Positions 25,001 to 32,353 of a stretch of DNA of 64,000 bases are shown here, piece after piece. Source of the stretch: an uncultured Lachnospiraceae bacterium (GTDB taxonomy: Bacteria; Bacillota; Clostridia; Lachnospirales; Lachnospiraceae); NCBI GenBank assembly GCA_910587935.1, contig CAJUNP010000014.1:1-64000 (forward strand), read 5' to 3'. A model generated the notes under the pieces. That model saw only the letters and a list, made by a program, of their open reading frames with translations, was not told where the DNA came from and did not search any database. A program made the translations under genes and the position numbers. Every line of letters starts with the position of its first letter. Within the stretch, counting starts at the first letter, position 1.

Positions 25001-26301
25001 TTTTTGATTTTAATGCATTTCATATCCTGCCCGCCGATATCCAGGATACAATCCACATTGGGATCGAAAAAGGCGGCGGCGTAGTAATGGGCAACGGTTT
25101 CAACTTCTCCGTCATCTAAAAGAAAAGCGGCTTTCATCAGGGCTTCCCCGTATCCGGTGGAACAGGAGCGGACAATTTTAACATCCTGGGGAAGAAGTGA
25201 GTATATTTCCTTTAAGGAACGGATCGCCGTCTTTAAAGGACTTCCGTCGTTATTGCTGTAAAAAGAATATAAAAGAGAGCCGTCCTCGCCTACAAGAGCC
25301 ACCTTGGTGGTGGTGCTTCCGGCGTCGATACCCAGGTAAGCGTTGCCGCGGTATCCGCTTAAATCGGCGCCTTTTACCCGATGGCTGTTATGGCGTTCCC
25401 TGAATTCATTGTACTCTTCTTCGCCGGAAAACAGAGGTTCCATGCGCTCCACTTCAAATTCCATTTTGATATCGCCGCTTAATTTGGAAACCATTTCTTC
25501 CATAGTAAAGGCAACATTTTCCTTTGCATTCAGCGCGGAGCCGATGGCGGCAAAAAGATGGGAATTTTCCATATCAATGATGTGTTCGCTATCCAGTTTT
25601 AAGGTTCGGATAAAAGCCTGTTTTAATTCCGTAAGGAAGTGCAGGGGGCCGCCCAGAAAGGCTACGTGGCCGCGGATTGGTTTCCCGCAGGCCAGGCCGC
25701 TGATTGTCTGGTTGACAACCGCCTGAAAGATGGAGGCGGATAAATCTTCTTTTGTGGCTCCTTCGTTAATCAGGGGCTGGATATCGGTTTTTGCAAATAC
25801 GCCGCATCTTGCGGCAATGGTATATAAAGAATGATATTGTTTTGCATATTCGTTCAGACCGGCGGCATCCGTCTGGAGAAGGGAAGCCATCTGGTCGATA
25901 AAAGAACCTGTACCGCCGGCACAGATTCCGTTCATGCGCTGTTCCACATTGCCGCCTTCAAAATAAATGATTTTGGCGTCTTCTCCACCCAGTTCAATGG
26001 CAACGTCCGTTTTGGGCGCAAGCTCTTTTAGCGAGGTGGCCACGGCAATCACTTCCTGCACAAAAGGCACCTGCAGATGGTTTGCCAGAGTCAGTCCGCC
26101 GGACCCGGTAATCATGGGATGAACATGCAGATTCCCAAGAGCGTCGAAAGACTGCTGCAACAGTGTAAGCAGCGTTTCCCGGATATTGGCGTAATGTCTT
26201 TTGTAATCGGAAAACAACAATTTATGGTCTTCATCCAAAATTGCGATTTTAACGGTTGTAGACCCGATATCAATTCCCAGGGTATACCGCATAGTATTCA
26301 T
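22069..26301 (-). CDS. 2-hydroxyacyl-CoA dehydratase activase fusion protein (double ATPase plus dehydratase-like region)
   Basis: This very long protein (1410 residues) joins two BcrAD/BadFG-type ASKHA ATPase domains, GIDIGSTTVK with cysteine motif GICAGGTGS (about 1-260) and GIDAGSTTTK with EACSSGCGS (about 320-590). A cysteine-rich segment (CRGCTNNC) and a large C-terminal region related to DUF2229 and HgdB-like dehydratase subunits (about 660-1400) follow. In HgdC-type activators the conserved cysteines bind a bridging [4Fe-4S] cluster, and ATP hydrolysis drives low-potential electron transfer to a dehydratase. The substrate of this fused form is unknown. AAGGAGC precedes the ATG at 26301. 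It stands alone, transcribed against its neighbours, and no separate dehydratase gene is nearby. Confidence 0.88.
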   Translation of the reverse strand: MNTMRYTLGIDIGSTTVKIAILDEDHKLLFSDYKRHYANIRETLLTLLQQSFDALGNLHVHPMITGSGGLTLANHLQVPFVQEVIAVATSLKELAPKTDVAIELGGEDAKIIYFEGGNVEQRMNGICAGGTGSFIDQMASLLQTDAAGLNEYAKQYHSLYTIAARCGVFAKTDIQPLINEGATKEDLSASIFQAVVNQTISGLACGKPIRGHVAFLGGPLHFLTELKQAFIRTLKLDSEHIIDMENSHLFAAIGSALNAKENVAFTMEEMVSKLSGDIKMEFEVERMEPLFSGEEEYNEFRERHNSHRVKGADLSGYRGNAYLGIDAGSTTTKVALVGEDGSLLYSFYSNNDGSPLKTAIRSLKEIYSLLPQDVKIVRSCSTGYGEALMKAAFLLDDGEVETVAHYYAAAFFDPNVDCILDIGGQDMKCIKIKNQTVDSVQLNEACSSGCGSFIETFAKSLNYDVQDFADAALFAPHPIDLGTRCTVFMNSKVKQAQKEGASVADISAGLAYSVIKNALFKVIKVSDASELGKNIVVQGGTFYNNAVLRSFEKIADCKAIRPDIAGIMGAFGAALIARERYTKDYRTTMLTIDQINHLQFDTSMAKCRGCTNNCRLTINRFSGGRQYISGNRCERGLGKTKNENHVPNLFEYKLKRLFSYEPLPADQAKRGSVGIPRVLNMYENYPFWYTFFTELQYRVILSPSSNHKIYELGIESIPSESECYPAKLAHGHISWLIHEKVDFIFYPALFYERNEFEDANNHYNCPIVTSYSENIKNNVEEIGRGEIRFCNPFMSFRDVDTITHALIKEFKELPAAEITAAVKKAWAELAASRQDIQLQGEKVLKYMEENHKRGIVLAGRPYHIDPEINHGIPELITSYDIAVLTEDSVSHLAKPERPLIVSDQWMYHSRLYAAASFVKTREDLDLIQLNSFGCGLDAVTTDQVNDILSGSDKIYTCLKIDEVNNLGAARIRIRSLLSALRVREQKGQRRTIRSSAIEKVKFTEEMRKSYTIICPQMSPIHFELLEPAFNACGYNFVVLDNDNKHSVDVGLKYVNNDACYPSLLVVGQIMQALLSGKYDLNKTAIIITQTGGGCRATNYIGFIRRALKKADMEQIPVISLNLGGIETNPGFQVNAQMGIRAGYAAIFGDLFMRCVYRMRPYEKVPGSVDTLHRKWVEKVQDFVSGRHLSFFKFNKMCRQIVRDFDQIEITDERKPRVGIVGEILVKFSPAGNNHLVELLEAEGAEAVVPDLIDFLLYCFYNQIYKAENLGMSKKSAAFARLGIWGIERLRGAASSELKKSRHFTPPAHITDTVNNAKEIVSIGNQTGEGWFLTGEMIELIHSGVNNIVCTQPFGCLPNHVVGKGVIKELRRHYPLSNIVAIDYDPGASEVNQLNRIKLMLSTAQKNLHQS

Positions 26302-26474
26302 AGAATCGCTCCTTCTAAAATCGTAAGTTTCTTTGTAGACATTCTAAGACATTATACGACAGCAAAGTCAAAAATGCAATCAAAGCAAAAAAAGAAGTTG
26401 CTAAAAAAATCCTAAAGAGAAAAAGAAAACTTTCTTAATTTTGTTAAAACTTACTGTTTTACGCATCCTGACAT

Positions 26475-26502
26475 TTACTTTCCGGGCATGGAATGGTAGA
26501 AT
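26475..26502 (+). promoter_or_regulatory. Possible promoter of the rhomboid-like gene
   Basis: TTTACT (26475-26480) and TAGAAT (26497-26502) are 16 bases apart. The region 26302-26567 separates two divergent genes and must hold promoters for both; I could not place the minus-strand one with confidence. Confidence 0.4.
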
Positions 26503-26567
26503 AATACATGTGTTTACACAAAAGAAGACAAACCTATGGGTAATTTTATTATAGAGGAGCGCGTTTC

Positions 26568-27476
26568 ATGAGTAAATTTGAGAGAAAGTTTGGAAAGTAT
26601 GCAATCAGGAATTTATCCCTGGCGTTGGTGATGTGTTATGCGGCAGGATATGTGATTCAGTTAATTAACCCCGGTTTTGTGAACTGGCTTACGCTGAATC
26701 CGTATCTGATACTGCGGGGACAGATCTGGAGACTGTTTACCTGGATTCTGATTCCGCCGTCTACCGGAAATCTGTTTTTTTTGCTTATCATGTTGTTTTT
26801 CTACTATTCTATAGGAACGACGCTGGAACATGTATGGGGAACCTACCGGTATAATGTATATTTGTTTTCCGGGATGCTGTTCACGATTTTGGGAAGTTTT
26901 CTGTGTATGGCGCTTTGTTATCTGTTTTATGGGGAAGTGATCGGAAGCTTTGGCGCGGCGGCATTTTTTCAGAGCGGGGCGGCGTATTTTTCAACGTATT
27001 ATGTGAATATGTCTATTTTCCTGGCGTATGCGGCTACATTTCCCGAGGCGCAGGTGCTTCTTATGTTCATTATTCCCATCAAAGTAAAATGGCTGGGTAT
27101 CGTATATGCGGTTATGCTGCTGTTTGATTTTATTCAGGGAACGGGAGCCGCATCAATTGCGTCGCAGCTTGGATTTATTGATCTGTTCTACCGGGTTGCA
27201 CTGGCGGCGTCGCTTTTCAATTTCGTTGTGTTTTTCTTTACTTCCAGAAGAAGAATCCATATGTCGCCAAGACAGGTGAAAAGGCGGCAGGAATTTAAGA
27301 GCCAGGTACGTAAGAATCCGGGAGTTACCAAGCATAAATGTGCGGTCTGCGGAAGGACGGACGAGAGTAATCCGGAACTGGAATTCCGGTTTTGCTCAAA
27401 ATGTAACGGGAATTATGAATATTGCCAGGATCATTTATTTACCCATACACACGTTACGGGACATTTTGGCAATTAA
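26568..27476 (+). CDS. Rhomboid-like multispanning membrane protein with C-terminal zinc ribbon
   Basis: The 302-residue protein has about six hydrophobic segments between residues 15 and 225 and a rhomboid-like pattern (a WRLFTW motif in the first loop, HVWGTYRYNVYLFSG). The GxSG serine motif and partner histidine of active rhomboid proteases are not seen; the corresponding stretch reads GSFGAAAFF. It may therefore be an inactive rhomboid-fold protein. The cytoplasmic tail (about 225-302) is basic and then holds cysteine/histidine pairs (CAVCG, CSKC, YCQDH) typical of a zinc ribbon. It precedes a sigma-like gene by 13 bases, which suggests a regulatory pairing. A GAGGAGC site precedes the ATG. 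Confidence 0.75.
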   Translation: MSKFERKFGKYAIRNLSLALVMCYAAGYVIQLINPGFVNWLTLNPYLILRGQIWRLFTWILIPPSTGNLFFLLIMLFFYYSIGTTLEHVWGTYRYNVYLFSGMLFTILGSFLCMALCYLFYGEVIGSFGAAAFFQSGAAYFSTYYVNMSIFLAYAATFPEAQVLLMFIIPIKVKWLGIVYAVMLLFDFIQGTGAASIASQLGFIDLFYRVALAASLFNFVVFFFTSRRRIHMSPRQVKRRQEFKSQVRKNPGVTKHKCAVCGRTDESNPELEFRFCSKCNGNYEYCQDHLFTHTHVTGHFGN

Positions 27477-27489
27477 GAAGGAGTTTGGA

Positions 27490-28254
27490 ATGGAAATGGA
27501 AATTCGGTTTGCCGGGGCGCTTCAGGATATAAAGGAACTGGCAAAAAAACAGGGCGGAGTCATAGAAGAAGAGCAGATTAACGGAGCTTTTGAGGCAATC
27601 GGTTTTAAGCTTGACGAAGAAAAAAAGCCGTTGGTATACGATTATCTGAAAAAAAGCGGAATCGGAATCGGAGAAGCCGCAGATCCTGAGGATTATATGT
27701 CCGGAGAGGAAGCCGATTATTTAAAGCGGTATCTGGAAGAAACAGAGCAGCTTGCAAAGCTGACGGAAGGAGAGAAAGAGGCAGTTACCTTATCCGCCAT
27801 GGCGGGAGATAGGGATGCGCAGAATAAACTGATCGAAATTTATCTGCCATATGTGGCGCAGATAGCGAAGCTGTACGCGGGGCAGGGCGTATATTTGGAG
27901 GATCTGATAGGAGAAGGCAATGTGGCGCTTGCCATGGGAGCCGGTATGCTTGGCTGCCTGGAAAAGCCATCCGAAGCGCAGGGGATGCTTGGCAGAATGA
28001 TGATGGAAGCAATGGAGGCGTATATCAGGGAGAATGTCGACGCGTCGCGGATAGACCGGAAGCTGGTGGAAAAAGTTAATTATATTGCCGAGGCGGCCAG
28101 AGAACTTGCGGCGGATCTGGGCAGAAAAGTGACGCCGAACGAACTGGCGGAGGAAAAAGGGATTTCCGTCAAGTCGATTCTGGACGCGGTGCGAATCAGC
28201 GGAGATAAGATTGAAGATATAGGGAGTACAGTAAGCAATGGAACCGAATATTAA
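27490..28254 (+). CDS. Sigma-70-like protein lacking region 4
   Basis: The product of 254 residues has an N-terminal helical region similar to sigma region 1.1 (about 5-60). A sigma region 2-like stretch follows (about 95-190: MAGDRDAQNKLIEIYLPYVAQIA, here cited as a pattern, then DLIGEGNVAL). A region 3-like helix-turn-helix (about 195-245: ELAADLGRKVTPNELAEE) comes next. It ends before any region 4 helix-turn-helix, so -35 recognition would be missing. It may be an atypical sigma factor or a protein that borrows the fold. AAGGAG at 27478-27483 sets the ATG at 27490. Its end overlaps the next gene by 17 bases, and it follows the rhomboid-like gene closely. Confidence 0.75.
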   Translation: MEMEIRFAGALQDIKELAKKQGGVIEEEQINGAFEAIGFKLDEEKKPLVYDYLKKSGIGIGEAADPEDYMSGEEADYLKRYLEETEQLAKLTEGEKEAVTLSAMAGDRDAQNKLIEIYLPYVAQIAKLYAGQGVYLEDLIGEGNVALAMGAGMLGCLEKPSEAQGMLGRMMMEAMEAYIRENVDASRIDRKLVEKVNYIAEAARELAADLGRKVTPNELAEEKGISVKSILDAVRISGDKIEDIGSTVSNGTEY

Positions 28255-28669
28255 GACGTATGATGACTATAAATATGTATTGCAGGACGCGGGCACTTTA
28301 AGTCTGGGCGCAAAGTATTCTTATGCGGAGCTGATGCATGACGAGGATATACCGTTTAAGTTTAAGGTGATTGCGGAAAAGTACCTGGGCAGGGATCTGG
28401 AGCCTGAGACGACTCTGGAAAGCCAGATTTATTATCTGGCAGGAGAAGGCTTTGCGTATGAATGTTTCATTCAGTTAAAGACAAAGGTAAAGTTCAGTAT
28501 GCTTAAGGAAAAAAGAGGACTGTTCGGTAAAGATACGAAAAGGTATGCAACACAGGTAATGCCTTTGAAAGAATTTGTTTTAAAGCAAACGGAATGGAAA
28601 AAGGAGCGGGAAGTATTCATTCAGGAAATCATACTTTCAAAGCTGGCGTTGATGACTTTTTCTGTGTAA
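28238..28669 (+). CDS. Unknown 143-residue protein coupled to the sigma-like gene
   Basis: I do not recognise this family. The protein is hydrophilic, mixed alpha/beta in composition, with no signal peptide, membrane segment or cysteine cluster. Its start at 28238 lies inside the preceding sigma-like gene (17-base overlap in another frame), so expression is probably coupled. Its position as the third gene after a rhomboid-like membrane protein and a sigma-like protein suggests a shared regulatory unit; that is inference. No intrinsic terminator follows clearly, and a possible minus-strand gene overlaps its 3' end. Confidence 0.65.
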   Translation: MEPNIKTYDDYKYVLQDAGTLSLGAKYSYAELMHDEDIPFKFKVIAEKYLGRDLEPETTLESQIYYLAGEGFAYECFIQLKTKVKFSMLKEKRGLFGKDTKRYATQVMPLKEFVLKQTEWKKEREVFIQEIILSKLALMTFSV

Positions 28670-28848
28670 ATTGCTGTCAGAATGGGAACGGTGTTACTTT
28701 TCAAACCCACGCCAGATTTGGCATAATAATCTGCCGGTGTTATAGCATTATGCTTTGGCGCCGGCTTCTTCTTTTGCTCTGGGCGGACGCTTCCGTCCAT
28801 ATAATTTCGGTACTGGGGTGTGGATACCGTTTCAAAACCCATGTGCAT
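28621..28848 (-). CDS. Possible small hypothetical protein (75 residues)
   Basis: A minus-strand open frame of 75 codons begins at 28848 with AAAGAGG seven bases upstream of the ATG. The product is hydrophilic (many Lys, Pro, Ser, Tyr) without recognisable motifs. A TTGACA reading on the minus strand lies near 28974-28979, but the matching -10 is weak. The frame overlaps the end of the plus-strand gene by 49 bases in a convergent arrangement. Without homologues this remains uncertain, but it is the only plausible coding frame in the gap. Confidence 0.4.
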   Translation of the reverse strand: MHMGFETVSTPQYRNYMDGSVRPEQKKKPAPKHNAITPADYYAKSGVGLKSNTVPILTAIYTEKVINASFESMIS

Positions 28849-28995
28849 AGAAAAGCCTCTTTATGAATGGACATCATTGAGCATTTGCCGCGGGGAGAAT
28901 ACATATCCTTAATCCTGTACTTTCTGCCTAAGCCTGGCGTGGGTGTAAAAAGTAACGGAACAGCAAAAAAAATGTCAAAAAAAATAAAAAAACAA

Positions 28996-29024
28996 TTGCA
29001 TTTTGTGTTTTTTTCTGTTATCAT
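28996..29024 (+). promoter_or_regulatory. Extended -10 promoter upstream of the candidate small RNA
   Basis: TTGCAT (28996-29001) and TATCAT (29019-29024) are 17 bases apart, with TGT directly before the -10. The -35 box is weak, which is usual for extended -10 promoters. Predicted transcription starts near 29031. Confidence 0.5.
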
Positions 29025-29030
29025 TAACTT

Positions 29031-29150
29031 GTGGTAAAGAAAATAGCAAATGGTGTCAGAACCACATAGCTCAGAAGAGTTATTGAATATTGGTAAAATT
29101 CCCCTTTTACACTGAACCGGTGAGAATATTTATATTCAAACCGGTTCTTT
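29031..29150 (+). ncRNA. Candidate small RNA with C-rich loop
   Basis: About 120 bases between a predicted start and a terminator fold into four successive helices: GTGGT/ACCAC (29031-29035 with 29061-29065); AGCTC-AGAA-GAGTT (29068-29081); GTAAAA-TTCCCC-TTTTAC (29093-29110); and a long terminator stem (29114-29129 region with 29132-29147) ending in TTT. No start codon with a ribosome binding site lies inside. The metalloprotease downstream has its own promoter at 29236-29264, so this unit appears independent. The C-rich loop resembles loops used by Gram-positive regulatory RNAs to pair with Shine-Dalgarno sequences; that function is inferred. Confidence 0.45.
29113..29150 (+). terminator. 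Terminator hairpin of the candidate small RNA
   Basis: GAACCGGT (29114-29121) pairs with 29140-29147, and an inner GAATAT/ATATTC stem extends it. Three T residues follow, then an AT-rich stretch. Confidence 0.6.
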
Positions 29151-29235
29151 AATTTATATTATTACATTTTCTGCGTAGAGATGTTGCCAAAAAAATAACT
29201 AAAGCGTATTATCATTCTGCTTCATCAGAAATTCT

Positions 29236-29264
29236 TTGATAAAATTTCATAACAGTGGTAAGAT
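29236..29264 (+). promoter_or_regulatory. Promoter of the M16C metalloprotease gene
   Basis: TTGATA (29236-29241) and TAAGAT (29259-29264) are 17 bases apart, with TGG before the -10 (extended -10). The leader to the ATG at 29353 is about 80 bases. Confidence 0.55.
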
Positions 29265-29352
29265 AACATTAATATGAAAAATTTCGGAGGGTTTGGCACT
29301 ATAAAAGTGGCGATGCTCCCATTGATACACCGGGCAGGAATGGAGGAACATA

Positions 29353-32274
29353 ATGAAATTAGAAGAGTTAACTGCTTATGAGATATTGGAAAAAAGAGAG
29401 ATTGCGGATCTGAATTCCATGAGCTATTTAATGCGTCATAAAAAAACGGGTGCAAGGCTTGCGCTTCTTTCCAACGAGGATGAGAACAAGGTGTTCTATA
29501 TCGGTTTTCGGACGCCTCCTGCTGACAGTACCGGCGTACCGCATATTCTGGAACATTCCGTACTGGAAGGATCGCAGGATTTTCCGGTAAAGGATCCGTT
29601 TATCGAACTGGCAAAGGGAACGCTGAATACATTCCTGAATGCAATGACTTATCCTGATAAGACTATTTATCCGGTGGCAAGCTGTAACGATAAAGATTTT
29701 CAGAATCTGATGCATGTTTATCTGGATGCGGTATTTCATCCTTTCATATATAAACAGAAAAATATTTTTTTACAGGAAGGCTGGCATTATGAACTCAAGT
29801 CCGAAGAAGACGAGCTGACCATAAACGGCGTTGTTTACAATGAAATGAAAGGTGCGTTCTCTTCGGCAGACGACGTTTTGGAACGGGAAATATTGAATTC
29901 CCTGTATCCGGATACGGCTTATGGCTATGAGTCCGGCGGAGACCCGGACGTAATTCCTTCTTTGCGGTATGAAGATTTTCTGAACTTTCACCGCCGGTAT
30001 TACCATCCGTCCAACAGCTATATTTACCTGTACGGCAATATGGATATGGCCGAAAAACTGGATTATATAGATAAAAAATATTTGTCGGATTTTGAATTTC
30101 TGCCGGTGGATTCCGTCATAGAAAAACAGAAGCCTTTTAACGAAATGCAGGTTGTTACGAAGGAATATCCGATTGGCGAGGAGGAGAGCGTTGAGGAGAA
30201 TACGTATCTGTCTTTAAATTTCTCCGTAGGCGACAGCCTTGACAGAGAGCTTTATATTGCTTTTCAGATCCTGGATTATGCTTTATGTTCCGCACCGGGC
30301 GCCCCTCTGAAGGAAGCCCTGATTCATAAGGGCATAGGGAAAGGCGTGTACAGCGCTTATGAAAACGGAATCTGTCAGCCTTATTTCAGCGTGATTTCCA
30401 AATGTGCGGGAGCGGACCAGCAGGAAGCGTTTTTATCGACGATTGAAGAGGTGTTGGCGAAACTGTCGCAGGAAGGTATCGGGGAAAAAGCGCTTACGGC
30501 GGGACTTAATTATTATGAGTTCAAATATAGGGAGGCGGATTTCGGCTCTTATCCGAAAGGACTGATGTACGGCCTGCAGGTATTGGACAGCTGGATTTAT
30601 GACGATGCAAGACCGTTTATCCATATTGAGGCAAATGAAACCTTTGCAAACTTAAAGAAAAAGATTGGCAGCGGTTATTTTGAAGGACTGATCCGTACCA
30701 TGCTGCTTGCAAATCCCCATAGAACGCTGGTGCGGCTGATTCCGAGACAGGGGCTTACCGCAGTCAGAGAGCAGGAGCAGCAAGACCGTCTTGCGCAGGT
30801 AAAAGCGCAGATGAGTAAGGAACAGCTTCAGGAAATCATACGGGAAACGGCAGAGCTTGAGCGGTGGCAGGAAGAGGAAGACCGGCCGGAAGATCTGGCT
30901 AAGATTCCCCTTCTGACAAGGGAAGACATAAAAAAAGAGGCGAATCATTTCTGCAATGACCTGAGGCAAGAAGAGGGTACAAAAGTACTGTTCCATCCTC
31001 TTTTTACCAATGGGATTGCTTATGTGCGGCTGGTTTTTGATTTAAAGGATATACCGGAAGAAGATTTTGCGTATATGGGTCTGTTTAAGGGCGTTTTGGG
31101 ACTGCTTAATACGCAAAACTATTCTTACGGAGAATTATTTAATGAGATTAATATTGCTACGGGTGGGATGGCCTGCGTTAATAATGTTTATACCCAGGTC
31201 GAAGACCCCGGCCAGTATAAGGTTACGCTGGAGCTTAAAACGAAGGTTTTGTATGAGAATCTGAAGCAGGCGTTTGATCTGTTTTATGAAATCATGTTTA
31301 CGTCTGTGTTTCAGGATAAAAAGAGGCTGAAAGAAATTATTTCGGAGGCAAGATCAAGGCTGCAGGGACAGATGATGAGCGCCGGTCATTCCGTAGCCGT
31401 GAACCGGGCGCTGTCTTACTTTTCGCCGACGGCCGTATTAAATGAAGAATTAAGCGGGATCACCTTTTTTAAGAGAGTTGAGCAGTGGGAAGAAAACTTT
31501 GAGCAGGAAAGCGATAGAATCAGCACAAAACTGCAACAGCTCGCCAGGCAGATTTTCCGGAAAGAAAATCTGATGATCGACTATGCGGCGGAAGAAAAAG
31601 CTTATCCTTTGCTTCTGCCCTGTATCCGGGAGCTGAAAGAGAAACTTTATACCGGAACCGTGGCGAAGGGACAGTTTGAGCCTGTGCCCGTGAAACGGCA
31701 GGAGGGATTTAAAAGCTCTTCTCAGGTGCAATATGTGGCATATGCTGGTAATTACCGGAAAAAAGGATTTTCCTATACCGGCGCCCTGAAAGTTTTAAAG
31801 GTTATGATGGGATATGATTACCTTTGGAACCAGGTTCGCGTAAAGGGCGGCGCTTACGGCTGTATGTGCAATTTCGGAAAATCGGGTGACTGCTATTTTG
31901 TGTCATACAGAGATCCCAATTTAAAAAATACGTTGGACATATACCGGGAAGCCCCCGGTTATATCGCTGGATTTCAGGCGGATGAACGCACTATGACACA
32001 ATTTATCATCGGCGCCGTCAGTGAGATGGATATGCCCATGAATCCTGCCGCAAAAGGATTATATTCCCTGAGCGGCTATATGACGGGCGTTACGGAAGAA
32101 ATGCTGCAAAAGGAGAGAGACGAGGTCCTGTCCGCGGATGAAAAAGATTTGCAGCACTGTGCCGCGCTGCTGGCTGCAGCTTTGGAGGACGACTGTCTGT
32201 GTACAGTGGGAAATGCGGGGGAAATCGAGAGGGAAAAAGAATTGTTTGAAAGGGTAGTTCCGTTATTTAAATAA
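29353..32274 (+). CDS. M16C (presequence-protease-like) zinc metalloprotease
   Basis: The 973-residue protein is a single-chain insulinase-family peptidase. It has the inverted zinc motif HILEH (about residues 67-71) and a distal glutamate in VVYNEMKGAFSS, as in the PreP/M16C group. The two halves (about 1-480 and 500-973) form the characteristic clam shell, with an acidic, Gln-rich helical hinge around 470-530. It degrades short peptides in a closed chamber; no signal peptide is seen, so it is cytoplasmic. TGGAGG precedes the ATG. It appears monocistronic from the promoter at 29236-29264. Confidence 0.93.
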   Translation: MKLEELTAYEILEKREIADLNSMSYLMRHKKTGARLALLSNEDENKVFYIGFRTPPADSTGVPHILEHSVLEGSQDFPVKDPFIELAKGTLNTFLNAMTYPDKTIYPVASCNDKDFQNLMHVYLDAVFHPFIYKQKNIFLQEGWHYELKSEEDELTINGVVYNEMKGAFSSADDVLEREILNSLYPDTAYGYESGGDPDVIPSLRYEDFLNFHRRYYHPSNSYIYLYGNMDMAEKLDYIDKKYLSDFEFLPVDSVIEKQKPFNEMQVVTKEYPIGEEESVEENTYLSLNFSVGDSLDRELYIAFQILDYALCSAPGAPLKEALIHKGIGKGVYSAYENGICQPYFSVISKCAGADQQEAFLSTIEEVLAKLSQEGIGEKALTAGLNYYEFKYREADFGSYPKGLMYGLQVLDSWIYDDARPFIHIEANETFANLKKKIGSGYFEGLIRTMLLANPHRTLVRLIPRQGLTAVREQEQQDRLAQVKAQMSKEQLQEIIRETAELERWQEEEDRPEDLAKIPLLTREDIKKEANHFCNDLRQEEGTKVLFHPLFTNGIAYVRLVFDLKDIPEEDFAYMGLFKGVLGLLNTQNYSYGELFNEINIATGGMACVNNVYTQVEDPGQYKVTLELKTKVLYENLKQAFDLFYEIMFTSVFQDKKRLKEIISEARSRLQGQMMSAGHSVAVNRALSYFSPTAVLNEELSGITFFKRVEQWEENFEQESDRISTKLQQLARQIFRKENLMIDYAAEEKAYPLLLPCIRELKEKLYTGTVAKGQFEPVPVKRQEGFKSSSQVQYVAYAGNYRKKGFSYTGALKVLKVMMGYDYLWNQVRVKGGAYGCMCNFGKSGDCYFVSYRDPNLKNTLDIYREAPGYIAGFQADERTMTQFIIGAVSEMDMPMNPAAKGLYSLSGYMTGVTEEMLQKERDEVLSADEKDLQHCAALLAAALEDDCLCTVGNAGEIEREKELFERVVPLFK

Positions 32275-32353
32275 ATTTCCATAATATTCTTCTTGTAAGC
32301 CGTATCTTAATCAGTAAACAAATTTTGTTTTTGACAACAGGGAGGGTAATAAA

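Larger units (their letters stand above)
28849..29352. other. Intergenic region of about 500 bases
   Basis: No convincing coding frame is seen here. An AT-rich tract (28969-28995) leads into an extended -10 promoter (28996-29024) and a compact set of hairpins ending in a terminator (29031-29150). A separate promoter (29236-29264) then serves the metalloprotease. The leader between 29281 and 29340 holds a small CACT/AGTG hairpin flanked by GGAGGG and CTCCC that could pair; its meaning is unclear. Confidence 0.6.

Noticed and set aside
29281..29345. Possible riboswitch in the metalloprotease leader
   Set aside because: Only short helices are visible and no known riboswitch core was recognised.
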